From Symbiodinium natans (lineage: Eukaryota > Sar > Dinophyceae > Suessiales > Symbiodiniaceae), in NCBI GenBank assembly GCA_905221605.1, contig CAJNDS010002154.1, forward strand, positions 565,988 through 629,987: a stretch of 64,000 nucleotides of DNA, written 5' to 3'. The first letter of the stretch is position 1; each line of letters starts with the position of its first letter. Positions 23,824-35,230 of this stretch are shown piece after piece. The notes under the pieces were generated by a model. The model saw only the letters and a program-made list of their open reading frames with translations. It was not told the origin of the DNA and did no database searches. A program made the position numbers and the translations under genes.

Positions 23824-23873
23824 CTCGTCACTCGTCACTCGTCACTCGTCACTCGTCACTCGTCACTCGTCTG
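23824..23873. repeat. CTCGTCA heptanucleotide repeat
   Basis: Seven consecutive copies of the 7-base unit CTCGTCA. Confidence 0.95.
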
Positions 23874-24103
23874 CACTCTGAGTTTCTGGCATCCCTGGTG
23901 GGGCAGGGGCCATCACTCCTTGCAGTGAAAGTTGCTGCTCCCCGCAACTGATCCCTGGCTTTGCCCTGCACAAGTCTGCTATGTTTCCGGTCCTGGCAGC
24001 GGCGGCATTCCCGGAGGCCTGAGAAGGGCAAATCGTCATGTCATCAGTGGGGCATTGAGTGGGGGAGAGACACAAAAAGTTCTGCCCCTGACGCTGGTGG
24101 GCG

Positions 24104-24149
24104 CGGAGGGCCGGGAGGACCGGGAGGGCCGGGAGGCCCGGGAGGCGCT
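24104..24149. repeat. GGGAGGNCC nonanucleotide repeat
   Basis: About five copies of a 9-base unit (GGGAGGACC, GGGAGGGCC, GGGAGGCCC), G-rich on the plus strand. Confidence 0.85.
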
Positions 24150-24759
24150 GACCTGACCGCTGCAGTCAACACTGAAAAACCCACCCCATCCAAACTCATC
24201 CAAACTGGCATGTCTTGATGTGCGTTGATGGACTTTGACGCGTTTTTGCCTTCTTTCTTTTAAGCTGACGGCGAAGGGGGAGCTATGGGAGCGCCGAAGG
24301 TGTCCAAGAACTCACCTGGGCTCACAAAGTGCGAACGCACGCTCACAAAGCATGTGGAAGTCGCTAGCGCACGGTTCACATTAGGAACCTTCTCATGTGT
24401 CTCTCCACACCGCGAACCATGCAGTTGAAAATGCTCAAAGGAGCAGACCGTAGTCCACGTCACCCAAGCCTGGCACACGAGCTATCGGCAGGCCACAACA
24501 CCATCCTTTTCCAGACACAAGGCGATACGATAGACCCAACAGATGCCGGCCACGCAGTTCTTGTCAGCGAGCAAAGCCAACAACTCCAGACTGAAGGCAG
24601 CATGGGCATGAAGGAGTCAGATTGGTGATAGGATGTGATAGGTGAATTCGATCTGAGACTTGTGTGAGGCTGCGGCTGTGGAGGAGTCAGCACTGGAACA
24701 AGCTCCTCTACTCACACAAGTGCTATCGCAAGCAAGAAACCCTAAACTGCCCTAAAACC

Positions 24760-24985
24760 CCGAGGCGCATTCTCCAGCATTCCGCAACCCGGCGGTCTTG
24801 CAGCGTGTCTTGGAAGATGGTCGGGGCCAACGTGCCGCTGCGCTCGATGTCCTGCGAACAGCACCCGGGAACTCCCTGGATCACGTGCGGGGCTGTGAGA
24901 GGCCAGCTGCGAGAGGCCTTTGCCCTCAGCAGATCATGCAGCCGCTTACCAGGCGGCGCCAAGACCTCTCCAAAGCATGCAATCT
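24760..24985 (-). CDS. Unrecognised exon, possibly coding
   Basis: An open minus-strand segment with protein-like composition (GKRLHDLLRAKASRSWPLTA, later IERSGTLAPTIFQDTLQD). No domain is recognised. It lies downstream of the kinase gene on the same strand and could be part of its 3' end or of another gene. Confidence 0.3.
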
Positions 24986-25097
24986 GACTGCCGACTCCGA
25001 CAGGCAGCACATGCCTGTCGAGCCCACGTCTCGTACCTGACAAAAAGGCAACAACAAAAGCCCGTGCATAGCCACATCCTTGTGCATGCTACCACGA

Positions 25098-25228
25098 AGG
25101 AAGGTTAACAGCTTAGTTCTGCCACGGAACTGCTTGACTTCGTCTGCCACCTCTTGAAGGTACGTGCTGAAGGCGTCCTTGCGCTTTTCCACAGCTTCAG
25201 ATAAACCGTCAAGAACAAGAGATGACAA
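25098..25228 (-). CDS. Unrecognised helical exon with clear splice sites
   Basis: Bounded by a GGGTCAG acceptor and a GTAGCA donor, the exon encodes LSSLVLDGLSEAVEKRKDAF followed by STYLQEVADEVKQF and RGRTKLLTFLR. The heptad-like charge pattern suggests an amphipathic helix or coiled coil. Both splice signals and the open frame support a real exon. Its gene is unknown; it may be the C-terminal part of the upstream kinase gene. Confidence 0.5.
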
Positions 25229-25229
25229 C

Positions 25230-26615
25230 CTGACCCAAGTTGCATGTATACTGTCGAAACAATAGGACAAGTGGCTTGTGCACACACACACACACACGGG
25301 ATCCAATCTGTAGAGTGGGACATCAGGTGTCAAGATACTGCAGATGAGGATGTTACCGGTTGTCTCAAGTACCATGAAGTCCCCCGACGAAACTGTTGTG
25401 CAACAAAAGCACTACCAGAAGCTGCGTACTCTTATCTTCTTTCAGCCTGACAAGTCACTTCACCATAGCACTCTATTCCGGGCACTTGGCACGCTGTCCA
25501 GGGAAATCTTAGCCCCAGGAGATGGAGAGAGTGTTGATGTCAGCTGCTTGATCTCATCATCACTGAGACCTGGCTACATCCATGTGTATCCTGAGCAGTC
25601 TTGAATTCGGCAGCAAAACCAAAACACACCGCCCACCTAGGGGCATCGTCATCAGCGCATGTCCCATGGCATCTGGCGTCAGCGCACCATCGCCACTGGC
25701 CAACAAAAGCAAGGCTGATTTGGAGTGGGCTGCTCTGAAGACTGCATCATCCAGCAACCAGCGCAAGCCAGAGTGGCTCTTCATCAAAGGATGCGCAGGA
25801 TGAGATCCAATTCAACTTCTGACCTCGAGCCATTGACTCAACTTGATTTCGATTGCGGAGTTTGCCACCACTGAAACCTGCGACGTTGCTGGCATCTGGG
25901 AGCCCGTGCCCACCAAGCGCCGCCGTATGCGCGCCATGATCACAAGAATCTTGGACCTAGTCCGACTCGAATGATTCTTTAAATTAAGTCCTGTGGGGGC
26001 CCGATCAGCTTACCTTACCAATGATAGCTCCTGCATGTCACCTCTCAACCGTAATTCGTAGCACTTCCGGGCTTCCAGCTCGGGCACCAGGGGCGCAGGG
26101 CCAGGTGCCTGCACAATGAAAGGGTTTGGGCTGATTAATGCTGAGGCTGCTAAGGGCGCAGTGCAACCAGCCACTCAACATCACGTGAAGCTATCGCGAG
26201 CACACAACTACAGGATTCAATGCCACCCTGGAAAGCTTACAACTCCAGAGAGCCCCATGAAACTTGTCAGGTGCCCATCGCACGGAAAACAACAGCGTCA
26301 TGAGGGTTCTGAGTCTGGGCATCAACAACACCCTGAAAAAGTGCAATCAAGTCCGAATCAACCCAGCGCGCCGGTGGCGTCTCCTTGGGTGGAGGAGGTG
26401 GCGGCGGCGGCTTGGCCGCCCCGCCTGGCCTTGTCATTTCCAAGGAAACTCCGCTTTGCAGGACTCGCTTGCAGTGAACGGGGACCGGTACACACAGGGT
26501 ACACAGCTCCACGCCTCAGTGTTGTTTTCTTGCGATCTGGCTCGGGTGGGCTGGGCACAGCCACTGGAGCAGACTGCTTGGCCAGGTAAGCCTGAAGACC
26601 GGGAACATCCCGCTG
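25230..26615. other. Unresolved, probably introns and 3' exons of the kinase gene
   Basis: Two minus-strand patches look protein-like. One, at about 25740-25640, has SALLLLASGDGALTPDAMGH. The other, at about 26460-26340, is proline-rich: SLEMTRPGGAAK, eight prolines, then KETPPARW. The latter would make a plausible linker after the kinase domain. Joins are not determined. Confidence 0.3.
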
Positions 26616-26619
26616 ATTT

Positions 26620-29015
26620 CCAAACTCCCATGACCGCGTCCTTCACATACGGATTGGCAAACAGCTCGTTGATCGAAGGCCGGGACCTTGGTACACTTCA
26701 GTCACAATTTGGCCAAATTGTGCAAGTCGGCAAGGACCGGACTCAGCATTCTTCATGAGCAGCTTGTTGATGAGATCATTCAACTCGGGCCTAAGGGTAA
26801 GGATTTCGGCAGGACAATTGCAGCCAAACTGAGTCTGAGAATTCTGAGGCTAGGACGAATAGAATGACGGAATGGGATCCTGGGCTTGCCAGAAGCTTGC
26901 CGGGGCGGCTTGCCGTACACAGATACCTTCTGCATCTATCCTTCCAACCGACTTGACACAAGTTGATGCAAGGAGCATAGTGGTCGCTGACAATCTTGTA
27001 AACCAGGCCCAACCTCTTTTTTGCTGAAAAACTTGAGGCGTCTCAACTTTCATGTGGCCACCACACATTGTCCAAACTCACCAGGAAGGTGCTTAGTCAC
27101 TTATTGCATCGGAGTGTGAGGCGCCGATTGGGCACGATCCGGGAGCAAGGCAATGACGAGGACTCAAAGGCATGCTTCAGCATGCAACACCTTAGAACAT
27201 TCCAGAAGCACCAATGCATGAGAAAAAGGGAAACACCCGACGCCAAGTTGAGATGGCCACTCGTATAGTACGCATCCTAGTGCCTGAAGCGGCGTTCGCG
27301 CAACAAGTCTGACTTGCTGACGTGGCAAACATAGCCAAGCATAAGGTGACGACCCATATGTCAGACTTCCAGTTGTATGGCTCGCTCCGGCAAACTTCAG
27401 GAGACATGTAGTATGGCCTGTGGTCCATTGCAGCGCATGCCCAAACAATCTTCTGGAGAGCACTTTCTGGGGCACAACGTTCCGACGATGGTCACAGCAG
27501 CCTCAAGCCGACGTGCCATGCATGGCAAGTGCACACAGACCGTGATTGAAACAATACGTGAAACAATACGTTGCAGCGTCAGAAACAAATCAGCGAAGAA
27601 ATCCAAGGCAAGTCAGAAACATATCGAACACCAAGGGTTGGGAATGGACATCAAGAGGAGCCATGGAAGGATTGCTCTTGTAGTTTTCCATCCGTTTGAC
27701 GATCGGAGATCATGTCTTTTTCTGTCCCTCTTTGCACTGGCCTCGGTGGTGCCCTCCAGGACGCGTGAGATGCCAAAGTCACCAAGCTTTATGGCCGAGC
27801 CATCTGGCGAAAGCAAGTCAAACACGACACTCAAGTCCAAACATGAACTGCTAACACAAGTAACACGACTGGCAGCATTCCGGCCGGCCTTCGGTAAGGA
27901 AGATGTTGGAGGTTTTCAAGTCCCTGTGCAGAACTTTCTCTGAGTGGATGTACCTCGCGGCTTCTAGATTCTCGCCGATTGCAGGAGCCTCAACTCCCAT
28001 AACCCAGGAACACATTTTGATTCAAGTAGTGAATGCTACATGTTTATAGGCGCACTGCAGCGCTAAGCACAGCTGGACGAACCACGTCATTATTTGCCTT
28101 GCACCCAGACAGCCTTCTGCCACAAGTAACTTTGCGAACTGCACTCTAAGATGCGGACTCCTCTGGAAAATGTCCACCTTCCTTCGCTTTGTCCTGCAAC
28201 TGATGCTGCTTATGCAGCACTTATCCACTCTGGAGCAAACAGACCTTGATGGCTTTCCGAACATCGCCACCGCCACAGTACCTACAACCACAGATACTCT
28301 GAGAGGACCACCGCGCAAGAGTCTTATCCAGAGCCCGCGACTCCATCACAATCACCAAGGTATTTGCCTCAGGGGTGGAACCACAAACAAGGGGCCAAGG
28401 CATCGCTTGGCTTAAGACGACCATCACGCTTGCCAGGTCGGGGATCAAAGAACCACAGGAACACTCATGCCACCAGGGCCGTGGCTCGTTGGCCACCGGG
28501 CAATAATCCAAACATGTGTAGAACATCCGTAGTTACAAGTTTTGACTACATTCGGTAGTCGAAACTCTAAACCTGATTAGCCTGAGTGAGCACACAGAAA
28601 CTTCCGGTCTGCTTGACAGCTGTTGAGGCTCTGCCAGACCACACCAAGGCCCCGACTCCTTCAATTAGGAAGCTATCCCGGTATGCAACAATGTAGGGGT
28701 GGCTCAACGTCTGCAAGAGGAAGACCTGCTTGTGACTTTGAAGAACTGTGCTCGTCGCGTCTGGCTCGATACCCGCCTCTTGATGCGCCAGGTCCTAGCA
28801 ACCAGGGAGCCAGAGCAGGAATGTTGAAACTGGCGTGTCACATGTGCGCTTCTCGCCGCAACCGATAGCCGGTAGCCGATAACATGCGTTTGCACATGGA
28901 AAAGTGTGAACCACACGGTCAAGAGCGTCCTGGTCATGCTCGTTCAACGCTGCCAAAGAGATGCACTTTGCGACAAAAGTTTGCCCGCTTGCCTGGTGGA
29001 GCTGAAGGCATTTTG
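26620..29015 (-). CDS. NEK-type Ser/Thr protein kinase, catalytic domain in about a dozen exons
   Basis: The catalytic domain can be read in order along the minus strand. Beta-3 with the ATP lysine: GQTFVAKCISL (about 28960). Beta-4: QTLSHPYIVAYRDSF (about 28700). Beta-5/hinge: ANTLVIVME in a ~27-base exon (28341-28367). YCGGGDVRKAIK (about 28270). Helix E: ARQIMTWFVQLCLALQ (about 28090). Catalytic loop: YIHSEKVLHRDLKTSNIFL (about 27930). DFG: KLGDFGISRVLEGTTE (about 27780). APE-equivalent: YYMSPEVCRSEPYNWKSDIW (about 27390). ALGCVLYE (about 27280). LKHAFESSSLP (about 27160). LVYKIVSDHYAP (about 26990). RPELNDLINKLLMKNAE (about 26760). RPSINELFANPYV (about 26650). All catalytic residues (K, HRD-K-N, DFG) are present. 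LEGTTE and LKHAFESSSLP are typical of NIMA-related kinases, which act in cell-cycle and ciliary functions. Exact boundaries are approximate; the glycine loop and start exon are not located. Confidence 0.88.
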
Positions 29016-29406
29016 CAGAATTCGCACGTGGGCAAATCAGCCCAATGTATGGCCGGACAATTAGTCGAGGCACGGTCTCTTTGACAAGCTGTGCGCTGGC
29101 ATACTGACCACGGCCTTTCATCACTGTGCTGCACACCATGTAAGGAAGCAAAACATAGGGCCGCGCAGAGCTCTCCAAGCGCGCGGCCGATGTGTTGGAG
29201 CCGCTCAAGTCCAAACCTAGTAAGCATGTTCACAGTTCGCCACATGACATTGCACTCATGCTAAACCCATGAGAAGTCCGTAATTGACAAGCTAAGCCTC
29301 TTGCCCAGAGAGGTCTATCTCGGTGGTGGGTTTAGACATACCAACAACGATCCTGACAGTCGCAATCGCTGTTACCACCCCAAACGACTGCCACTTGCAA
29401 ATGATT
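29015..29406. other. Sequence upstream of the kinase catalytic exons
   Basis: The glycine-loop and start exons would be expected here, but no GxGxxG coding segment is recognised. The minus frame 29245-28934 is mostly not kinase-like. Confidence 0.35.
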
Positions 29407-32400
29407 GAGACAGCATCACACGCCTGTCATGGAACAGGGAAACGCCGCCAGCATGTTCGCAACATTGTCTACGTGTCCTAATTATGCTACACGAGCCACG
29501 TGCAAATGACCAAAAAACTCTCGCTACTTGAACCTGTCCCTCAGACACCTGAAAATCCTGAAACCACTGAATCAACGCCAGCCAAATACAACAGAACAAC
29601 TGGCAATTAGGAGTCACCAAAACCAGAAACATTAGGAGTCAACAAAACCAAACGCCCTGTTGGGGGTCGAGGGCAAAGTTTGGCAACTGTTGCTACGACA
29701 CCATGGGGATGCAATATGATGAAAATAATACCACGCTACACTTGGCCAACAGCCTTCGTACCAAAGCTTTTTCCCGAAATTTTGCAGCCACATTTTTTAC
29801 AACGCGCAGGTAAGCATCACGTTTGTATCAAGATGATCTCATTTGGTCCAGTGAGAGCTCCAGGGCTTTTGAAAATGTTTCAGGAAGCACTAAGTGCTAC
29901 ATGCCAAGCTGCGGCTCTGTGGTAACTGATGGTGGCTTTAACGCTTCCTGCGTGAGCTACCCGCAGGTTTGGCAGAAGAAGTGATGCAGCACTCGAGCAT
30001 AGGCATAGGTTGTTGCAGTGTTTCCGAACCCTGGGTTCTAACTCCGGGGGGTTGGGCTCGAACTCTTGGAACCCCGAACCCAGAAGGGGTGGAACATAGA
30101 GTTCTCGAGCCCCAGGGCTCGAAATTCGAACTTCGGATTCGACCCAAGGTTCGAACATCGAGTTCCCGAACCCAGGGTTCGAACATAGAGTTCCCGAACC
30201 CAGGGTTGGAACACAGAGTTCCCGAACCAGGGTTCGAACTTCAAACTTCGGATTCAACCCACGGGACGAACACAGAGTTCCCGAACCCAGATTTGGTGGG
30301 GATGGAGAGGTGGCCCGCCTGAAGGTCCCTGCATGCCATGAACCGCCTCCCCCGCACTCGCCATGCCCACACCCGCACAATCAACCCTTCAGCCGCCTTC
30401 TTCAAGGTGCGGGCCCACTTCTTAAATTCCTGAAGAGTGACATTCAAGAAACGGCATTGAGACAGCATCACACGCCTGTCATGGAACAGGGAAACGCCGC
30501 CAGCATGTTCGCAACATTGTCTACGTGTCCTAATTATGCTACACGAGCCACGTGCAAATGACCAAAAACTCTCGCTACTTGAACCTGTCCCTCACACACC
30601 TGAAAATCCTGAAACCACTGAATCAACGCCAACCAAATACAACAGAACAACTGGCAATTAGGAGTCACCAAAACCAGAAACATTAGGAGTCAACAAAACC
30701 AAACGCCCTGTTGGGGGTCGAGGGCAAAGTTTGGCAACTGTTGCTACGACACCATGGGGATGCAATATGATGAAAATAATACCACGCTACACTTGGCCAA
30801 CAGCCTTCGTACCAAAGCTTTTTCCCGAAATTTTGCAGCCACATTTTTTACAACGTGCAGGTAAGCATCACGTTTGTATCAAGATGATCTCATTTGGTCC
30901 AGTGAGAGCTCCAGGGCTTTTGAAAATGTTTCAGGAAGCACTAAGTGCTACATGCCAAGCTGCGGCTCTGTGGTAACTGATGGTGGCTTTAACGCTTCCT
31001 GCGTGAGCTACCCGCAGGTTTGGCAGAAGAAGTGATGCAGCACTCGAGCATAGGCATAGGTTGTTGCAGTGTTTCCGAACCCTGGGTTCTAACTCCGGGG
31101 GGTTGGGCTCGAACTCTTGGAACCCCGAACCCAGAAGGGGTGGAACATAGAGTTCTCGAGCCCCAGGGCTCGAAATTCGAACTTCGGATTCGACCCAAGG
31201 TTCGAACATCGAGTTCCCGAACCCAGGGTTCGAACATAGAGTTCCCGAACCCAGGGTTGGAACACAGAGTTCCCGAACCAGGGTTCGAACTTCAAACTTC
31301 GGATTCAACCCACGGGACGAACACAGAGTTCCCGAACCCAGATTTGGTGGGGATGGAGAGGTGGCCTGCCTGAAGGTCCCTGCATGCCATGAACCGCCTC
31401 CCCCGCACTCGCCATGCCCACACCCGCACAATCAACCCTTCAGCCGCCTTCTTCAAGGTGCGGGCCCACTTCTTAAATTCCTGAAGAGTGACATTCAAAA
31501 AACGGCATTGAGACAGCATCACACGCCTGTCATGGAACAGGGAAACGCCGCCAGCATGTTCGCAACATTGTCTACGTGTCCTAATTATGCTACACGAGCC
31601 ACGTGCAAATGACCAAAAACTCTCGCTACTTGAACCTGTCCCTCACACACCTGAAAATCCTGAAACCACTGAATCAACGCCAGCCAGATACAACAGAACA
31701 ACTGGCAATTAGGAGCCACCAAAACCAGAAACATTAGGAGTCAACAAAACCAAACGCCCTGTTGGGGGTCGAGGGCAAAGTTTGGCAACTGTTGCTACGA
31801 CACCATGGTGATGCGATATGATGAAAATAATACCACGCTACACTTGGCCAACAGCCTTCGTACCAAAGCTTTTTCCCGAAATTTTGCAGCCACATTTTTT
31901 ACAACGCACAGGTAAGCATCACGTTTGTATCAAGATGATCTCATTTGGTCCAGTGAGAGCTCCAGGGCTTTTGAAAATGTTTCAGGAAGCACTAAGTGCT
32001 ACATGCCAAGCTGCGGCTCTGTGGTAACTGATGGTGGCTTTAACGCTTCCTGCGTGAGCTACCCGCAGGTTTGGCAGAAGAAGTGATGCAGCACTCGAGC
32101 ATAGGCATAGGTTGTTGCAGTGTTTCCGAACCCTGGGTTCTAACTCCGGGGGGTTGGGCTCGAACTCTTGGAACCCCGGTTCAACCCAGGCTTTGAACAT
32201 AGAGTTCCCGAACCCAGAAGGGGTGGAACATAGAGTTCTCGAGCCCCAGGGCTCGAAATTCGAACTTCGGATTCGACCCAAGGTTCGAACATCGAGTTCC
32301 CGAACCCAGGGTTCGAACATAGAGTTCCCGAACCCAGGGTTGGAACACAGAGTTCCCGAACCAGGGTTCGAACTTCAAACTTCGGATTCAACCCACGGGA

Positions 32401-32585
32401 CGAACACAGAGTTCCCGAACCCAGATTTGGTGGGGATGGAGAGGTGGCCCGCCTGAAGGTCCCTGCATGCCATGAACCGCCTCCCCCGCACTCGCCATGC
32501 CCACACCCGCACAATCAACCCTTCAGCCGCCTTCTTCAAGGTGCGGGCCCACTTCTTAAATTTTTGAAGAGTGACATTCAAGAAA
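29407..32585. repeat. Three tandem copies of a ~1.05-kb unit
   Basis: The unit starts GAGACAGCATCACACGCC at 29407, 30459 and 31510, giving periods of 1052 and 1051 bases. The third copy ends near 32585 and carries an extra ~34-base internal repeat at about 32179-32213. Copies differ by only a few substitutions (for example ATGGGGATG versus ATGGTGATG near 31805). The small frames are conserved between copies only because the copies are nearly identical. A local assembly or recent unequal crossing-over event would both produce this pattern. Confidence 0.97.
30060..30285. repeat. GTTCGAAC...GAGTTCCCGAACCC minirepeats inside each tandem unit
   Basis: Six or seven imperfect 28-30-base units with the core GAACATAGAGTTCCCGAACC, several starting with the palindrome GTTCGAAC. 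The same block recurs at about 31110-31335 and 32160-32420. It is a minisatellite nested within the 1.05-kb unit, and copy number differs in the third unit. Confidence 0.9.
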
Positions 32586-33550
32586 CGAAAGAAAAAACGA
32601 GGGTGGTGGAAAATTCTCTCTGCCACCAGTTTCTCCCATTCTGTTCTGCTTTTGATGATGAGCTCCTCTCGACGTCATTTGGCACGTCGGCGTGAAGAAG
32701 AGACTACCCTAAGCAAAAAGGGCAAGGACAGGCTCCTGGCAAGCAAACAGCGGAACAACAGAAGACACAAAACCCCAACCAAAGCAACAGAGCCCATTCT
32801 TGCGGCGGCTAATAACAAGAGTAGAAACTACTCGAGCGTCACACAACTACACATATAGACCAGTTTCTCCCATTCTCGAAACAGAAAAAACAAAAACTAA
32901 ACAGCAACAAGTGGAATTTAAAGCAATTTTCCCCGAAAAATGAAACACAACAAACAAAAACAAAGAATGCGCACTTTACGCCGCCTTGGAAGGTATGTCG
33001 ATGGCGTTTTCAGGACGCACAGCACAAACAAGGCAGAAGTGCTGAAAAAACTGGCAGGTGCAGTGAATTCGAGATGTCGCATGGAAAAGGCCAAAAGTTG
33101 CATGAGTGGAAAGCGTGGCAGGCATTCAAGACAGAACATCCATAATTCAAAACAGATATTCATTGGCCTGCGTGGGGTTTCCTCGCGTTCCGCGGGCAAG
33201 AAGAAGCACGTGTCCAGGCGTCGATGGTTTTCGCGTGGCGGGCACGCGATCACCCCCACCCCCCACCCCCCATACCCTCCACGGTGGCGTAGAGCGCAGG
33301 CCACAAAGAAACGAAGGGAGGTGGAATTTAGAACAAGTCTCCCTGCCCACCAGTTTTCCTACCACTCTAGTTCTCGGAAAAGAATCACAAGAAACAAAAA
33401 CAAGAAACGAGGGGGTGGAATCTAGAATATTTCTCTCTGCCACAATCCTCGAAGAATGAAACAAAAGAAACACAAGCAAGAAACGAGAAAAGTGGAACAA
33501 TGAGTCTCCACCACTCCAGTTTTCGAAGAATGAAACACAATTGTTGGGAG
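32586..33550. repeat. Diverged GAAACGAG/CTCTGCCACCAGTTT repeat family
   Basis: Blocks at about 32586-32660, 32860-32960, 33305-33420 and 33420-33545 share the order AAACAAAAACAAGAAACGAG, GGTGGAATTTAGAA, CTCTCTGCCACCAGTTTTC, CTCGAAGAATGAAACACAA. They are degenerate copies of a roughly 75-100-base unit, AC-rich and non-coding. Confidence 0.6.
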
Positions 33551-34789
33551 TCCAATGGTCCGTGTGCATTCAGGCTCGAATTTACACAAAGTGACTATGT
33601 GAATATTACCCCAAATAGAACAGGCATCAGGTAACTCATCTCAAAGTCCAGATCTATAAAATCACAATACGCATAGAACGAATCTTGGCGAGTCAAACTT
33701 GCACTCACAAACTCTCTGACTTTCTGAAACAAAACATGACGCCAGAGTCAGAATGCCGTGTGGTCGGTCAAAGTGTGAAAAGCAGAGCTCGCGCAGCTGT
33801 CTCTTTTTCACTTCGCACTTGAGCCAAACACCAAAGTGTTCAGCAAGTTTCAGTTCTTGCAGCAAGCTCTCTCCAAGAGCTAAGGGCTCCAAAATGCTAC
33901 GAATTCCATCTCAACTTTGTTCTACAAAGGAAAAGAGCAATGCAACTGCTTTGGTCTATACCTCGGGGACTTCAGGTCACTTCCTAACAGCAAAACAGCG
34001 AAGCTTCAGAGTCCACTCTGCACTCCTACTCCCATCCTACACGTCCAACGGCAACGAACGAAGTGGCGGGGACACGGAGTGAGTTGCAACAAAACAGAAC
34101 CTCAGAGTTCTGACACGCACTTCTTCACTACTGCTCTCAAGCAGTTCCAAGTGCTTCAAAACTCATCCTCGGCCATGCCAACAAGACGAGACATGTGTCG
34201 CAGTCAACCCAAACATGCTTTAGGGACTTTGGGCAAAACCCAACATGCTCATGCCAAATCACGCAGCACCAAACATGCTCATGCCAAGTCACGCAGCACC
34301 AAACATGCTCATGCCAAGTCATGCAGCAGAAGAACTCTCATGCTTCTCTCTGCACCGTCAAGACAACATGGCACCAACTGGGCAAACATAACAAGGAGAA
34401 TTTTTCACAGCCCCCCATGCACAGATGGTCCTGGTTTAGTCTCCCTCAGTCCTTTCTTTCATCCTGCTTCAGAATCTTCTTCCCAATCCTGACAAGAGCC
34501 CTTCCAAGCTCTTCTGGGTAAGTGCCAGACTCCTTCAGAGACACACTTTTCGAATGTTCGTGGTTTCCTACACATACGTAAGAGGATCGCTATTCGAAGC
34601 GAACCACCATCTCTTCCAGGTCTTCTCCTTCTTTTCGAAACAGCACCTATCCACTATACACCCATGCGTCAGGTTCAGATTCTTCGAGACTTCCTTAAAC
34701 ACTGTCTCCTTCCACAGAGAGGGCCACTCGTGGGTTAACAGCAAACCCTCATTCGAGGTATAGGGGCTCAAGAGCTTCCCTAACAGTCT
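33551..34789. other. No supported gene; 30-bp tandem repeat
   Basis: Short frames only. Sequence 3' of the decayed copia element; an LTR would be expected here but no matching partner is found above 38.2 kb. Confidence 0.4.
34241..34330. repeat. 30-bp tandem repeat, three copies
   Basis: Unit (A/C)AACATGCTCATGCCAA plus (A/G)TCA(C/T)GCAGCA, starting at 34241, 34271 and 34301, with one or two changes between copies. Confidence 0.93.
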
Positions 34790-35230
34790 TCAGCACTTCT
34801 TGTGCACCTTCAGCGTCTTACGCCAAAGTTCCAAACCTCGTTGTTTGCGGAACCGCAGGTATCTCAGCGGACACCCAGTGCTACAGAGCGTGGACACATG
34901 CGAAAACACACGGACCTTTCCCAGGTTCAGGACACGCAGGATTTCTTCGAGGACTAAAACGGTGTTTTTACTCAGAAGATTGATATCACGAGTCACTCCA
35001 AAGTACGCTACACCTTTCTCGCGCGCACACGCTTTGGCTATAGCGCTCGACTCTTCGCAGCAAAGCTCCAGAACGACGAGCGACACTGTTCCTTTAGCCA
35101 ATGCCGTCGCGGCTTCCATCCAGGAGCTCGGAACCTCCAGCGGAGAGGACCTTACTGCATTCGCGGATACTTCCTTAGCGATATTGGGCTCATCTCTTAC
35201 TTCTTCAACGTTTTCTTCGGAAATCGACGA
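34790..35230 (-). other. Methyltransferase-like C-terminal tail of the decayed copia polyprotein
   Basis: After RNase H the frame continues for about 150 residues with LVVLELCCEESSAIAKACAR (strand, small residues and Ser, like the SAM-binding motif I of cytosine methyltransferases), then VAYFGVTRDINLL and FSHVSTLCSTGCPLRYLRF. The Cys-containing segment is placed where the PC catalytic loop would fall. Acquisition of methyltransferase domains by retrotransposons has been reported for dinoflagellates, recalled without a search. Assignment here is inference from spacing and residue pattern; the short length and variant catalytic motif mean it could be an inactive relative. Confidence 0.45.

Larger units (their letters stand above)
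22810..24750. other. No supported gene; two short tandem repeats
   Basis: The frames at 22990-23562 (minus) and 22980-23492 (plus) overlap each other and have no recognised domain. A minus frame ending near 24260 contains HFVSPGEFLDTFGAPI, which could be a last exon but cannot be assigned. Confidence 0.4.

Noticed and set aside
30150-30285. Regular ~29-base repeats resembling a CRISPR array
   Set aside because: Repeats are contiguous without unique spacers, are imperfect, and lie in a eukaryotic 1.05-kb tandem unit.
33812-33835. Second spliced-leader-like TTTGGCTCAAG (minus strand)
   Set aside because: Only the last 11 bases agree and the upstream half does not resemble the leader; chance is likely.
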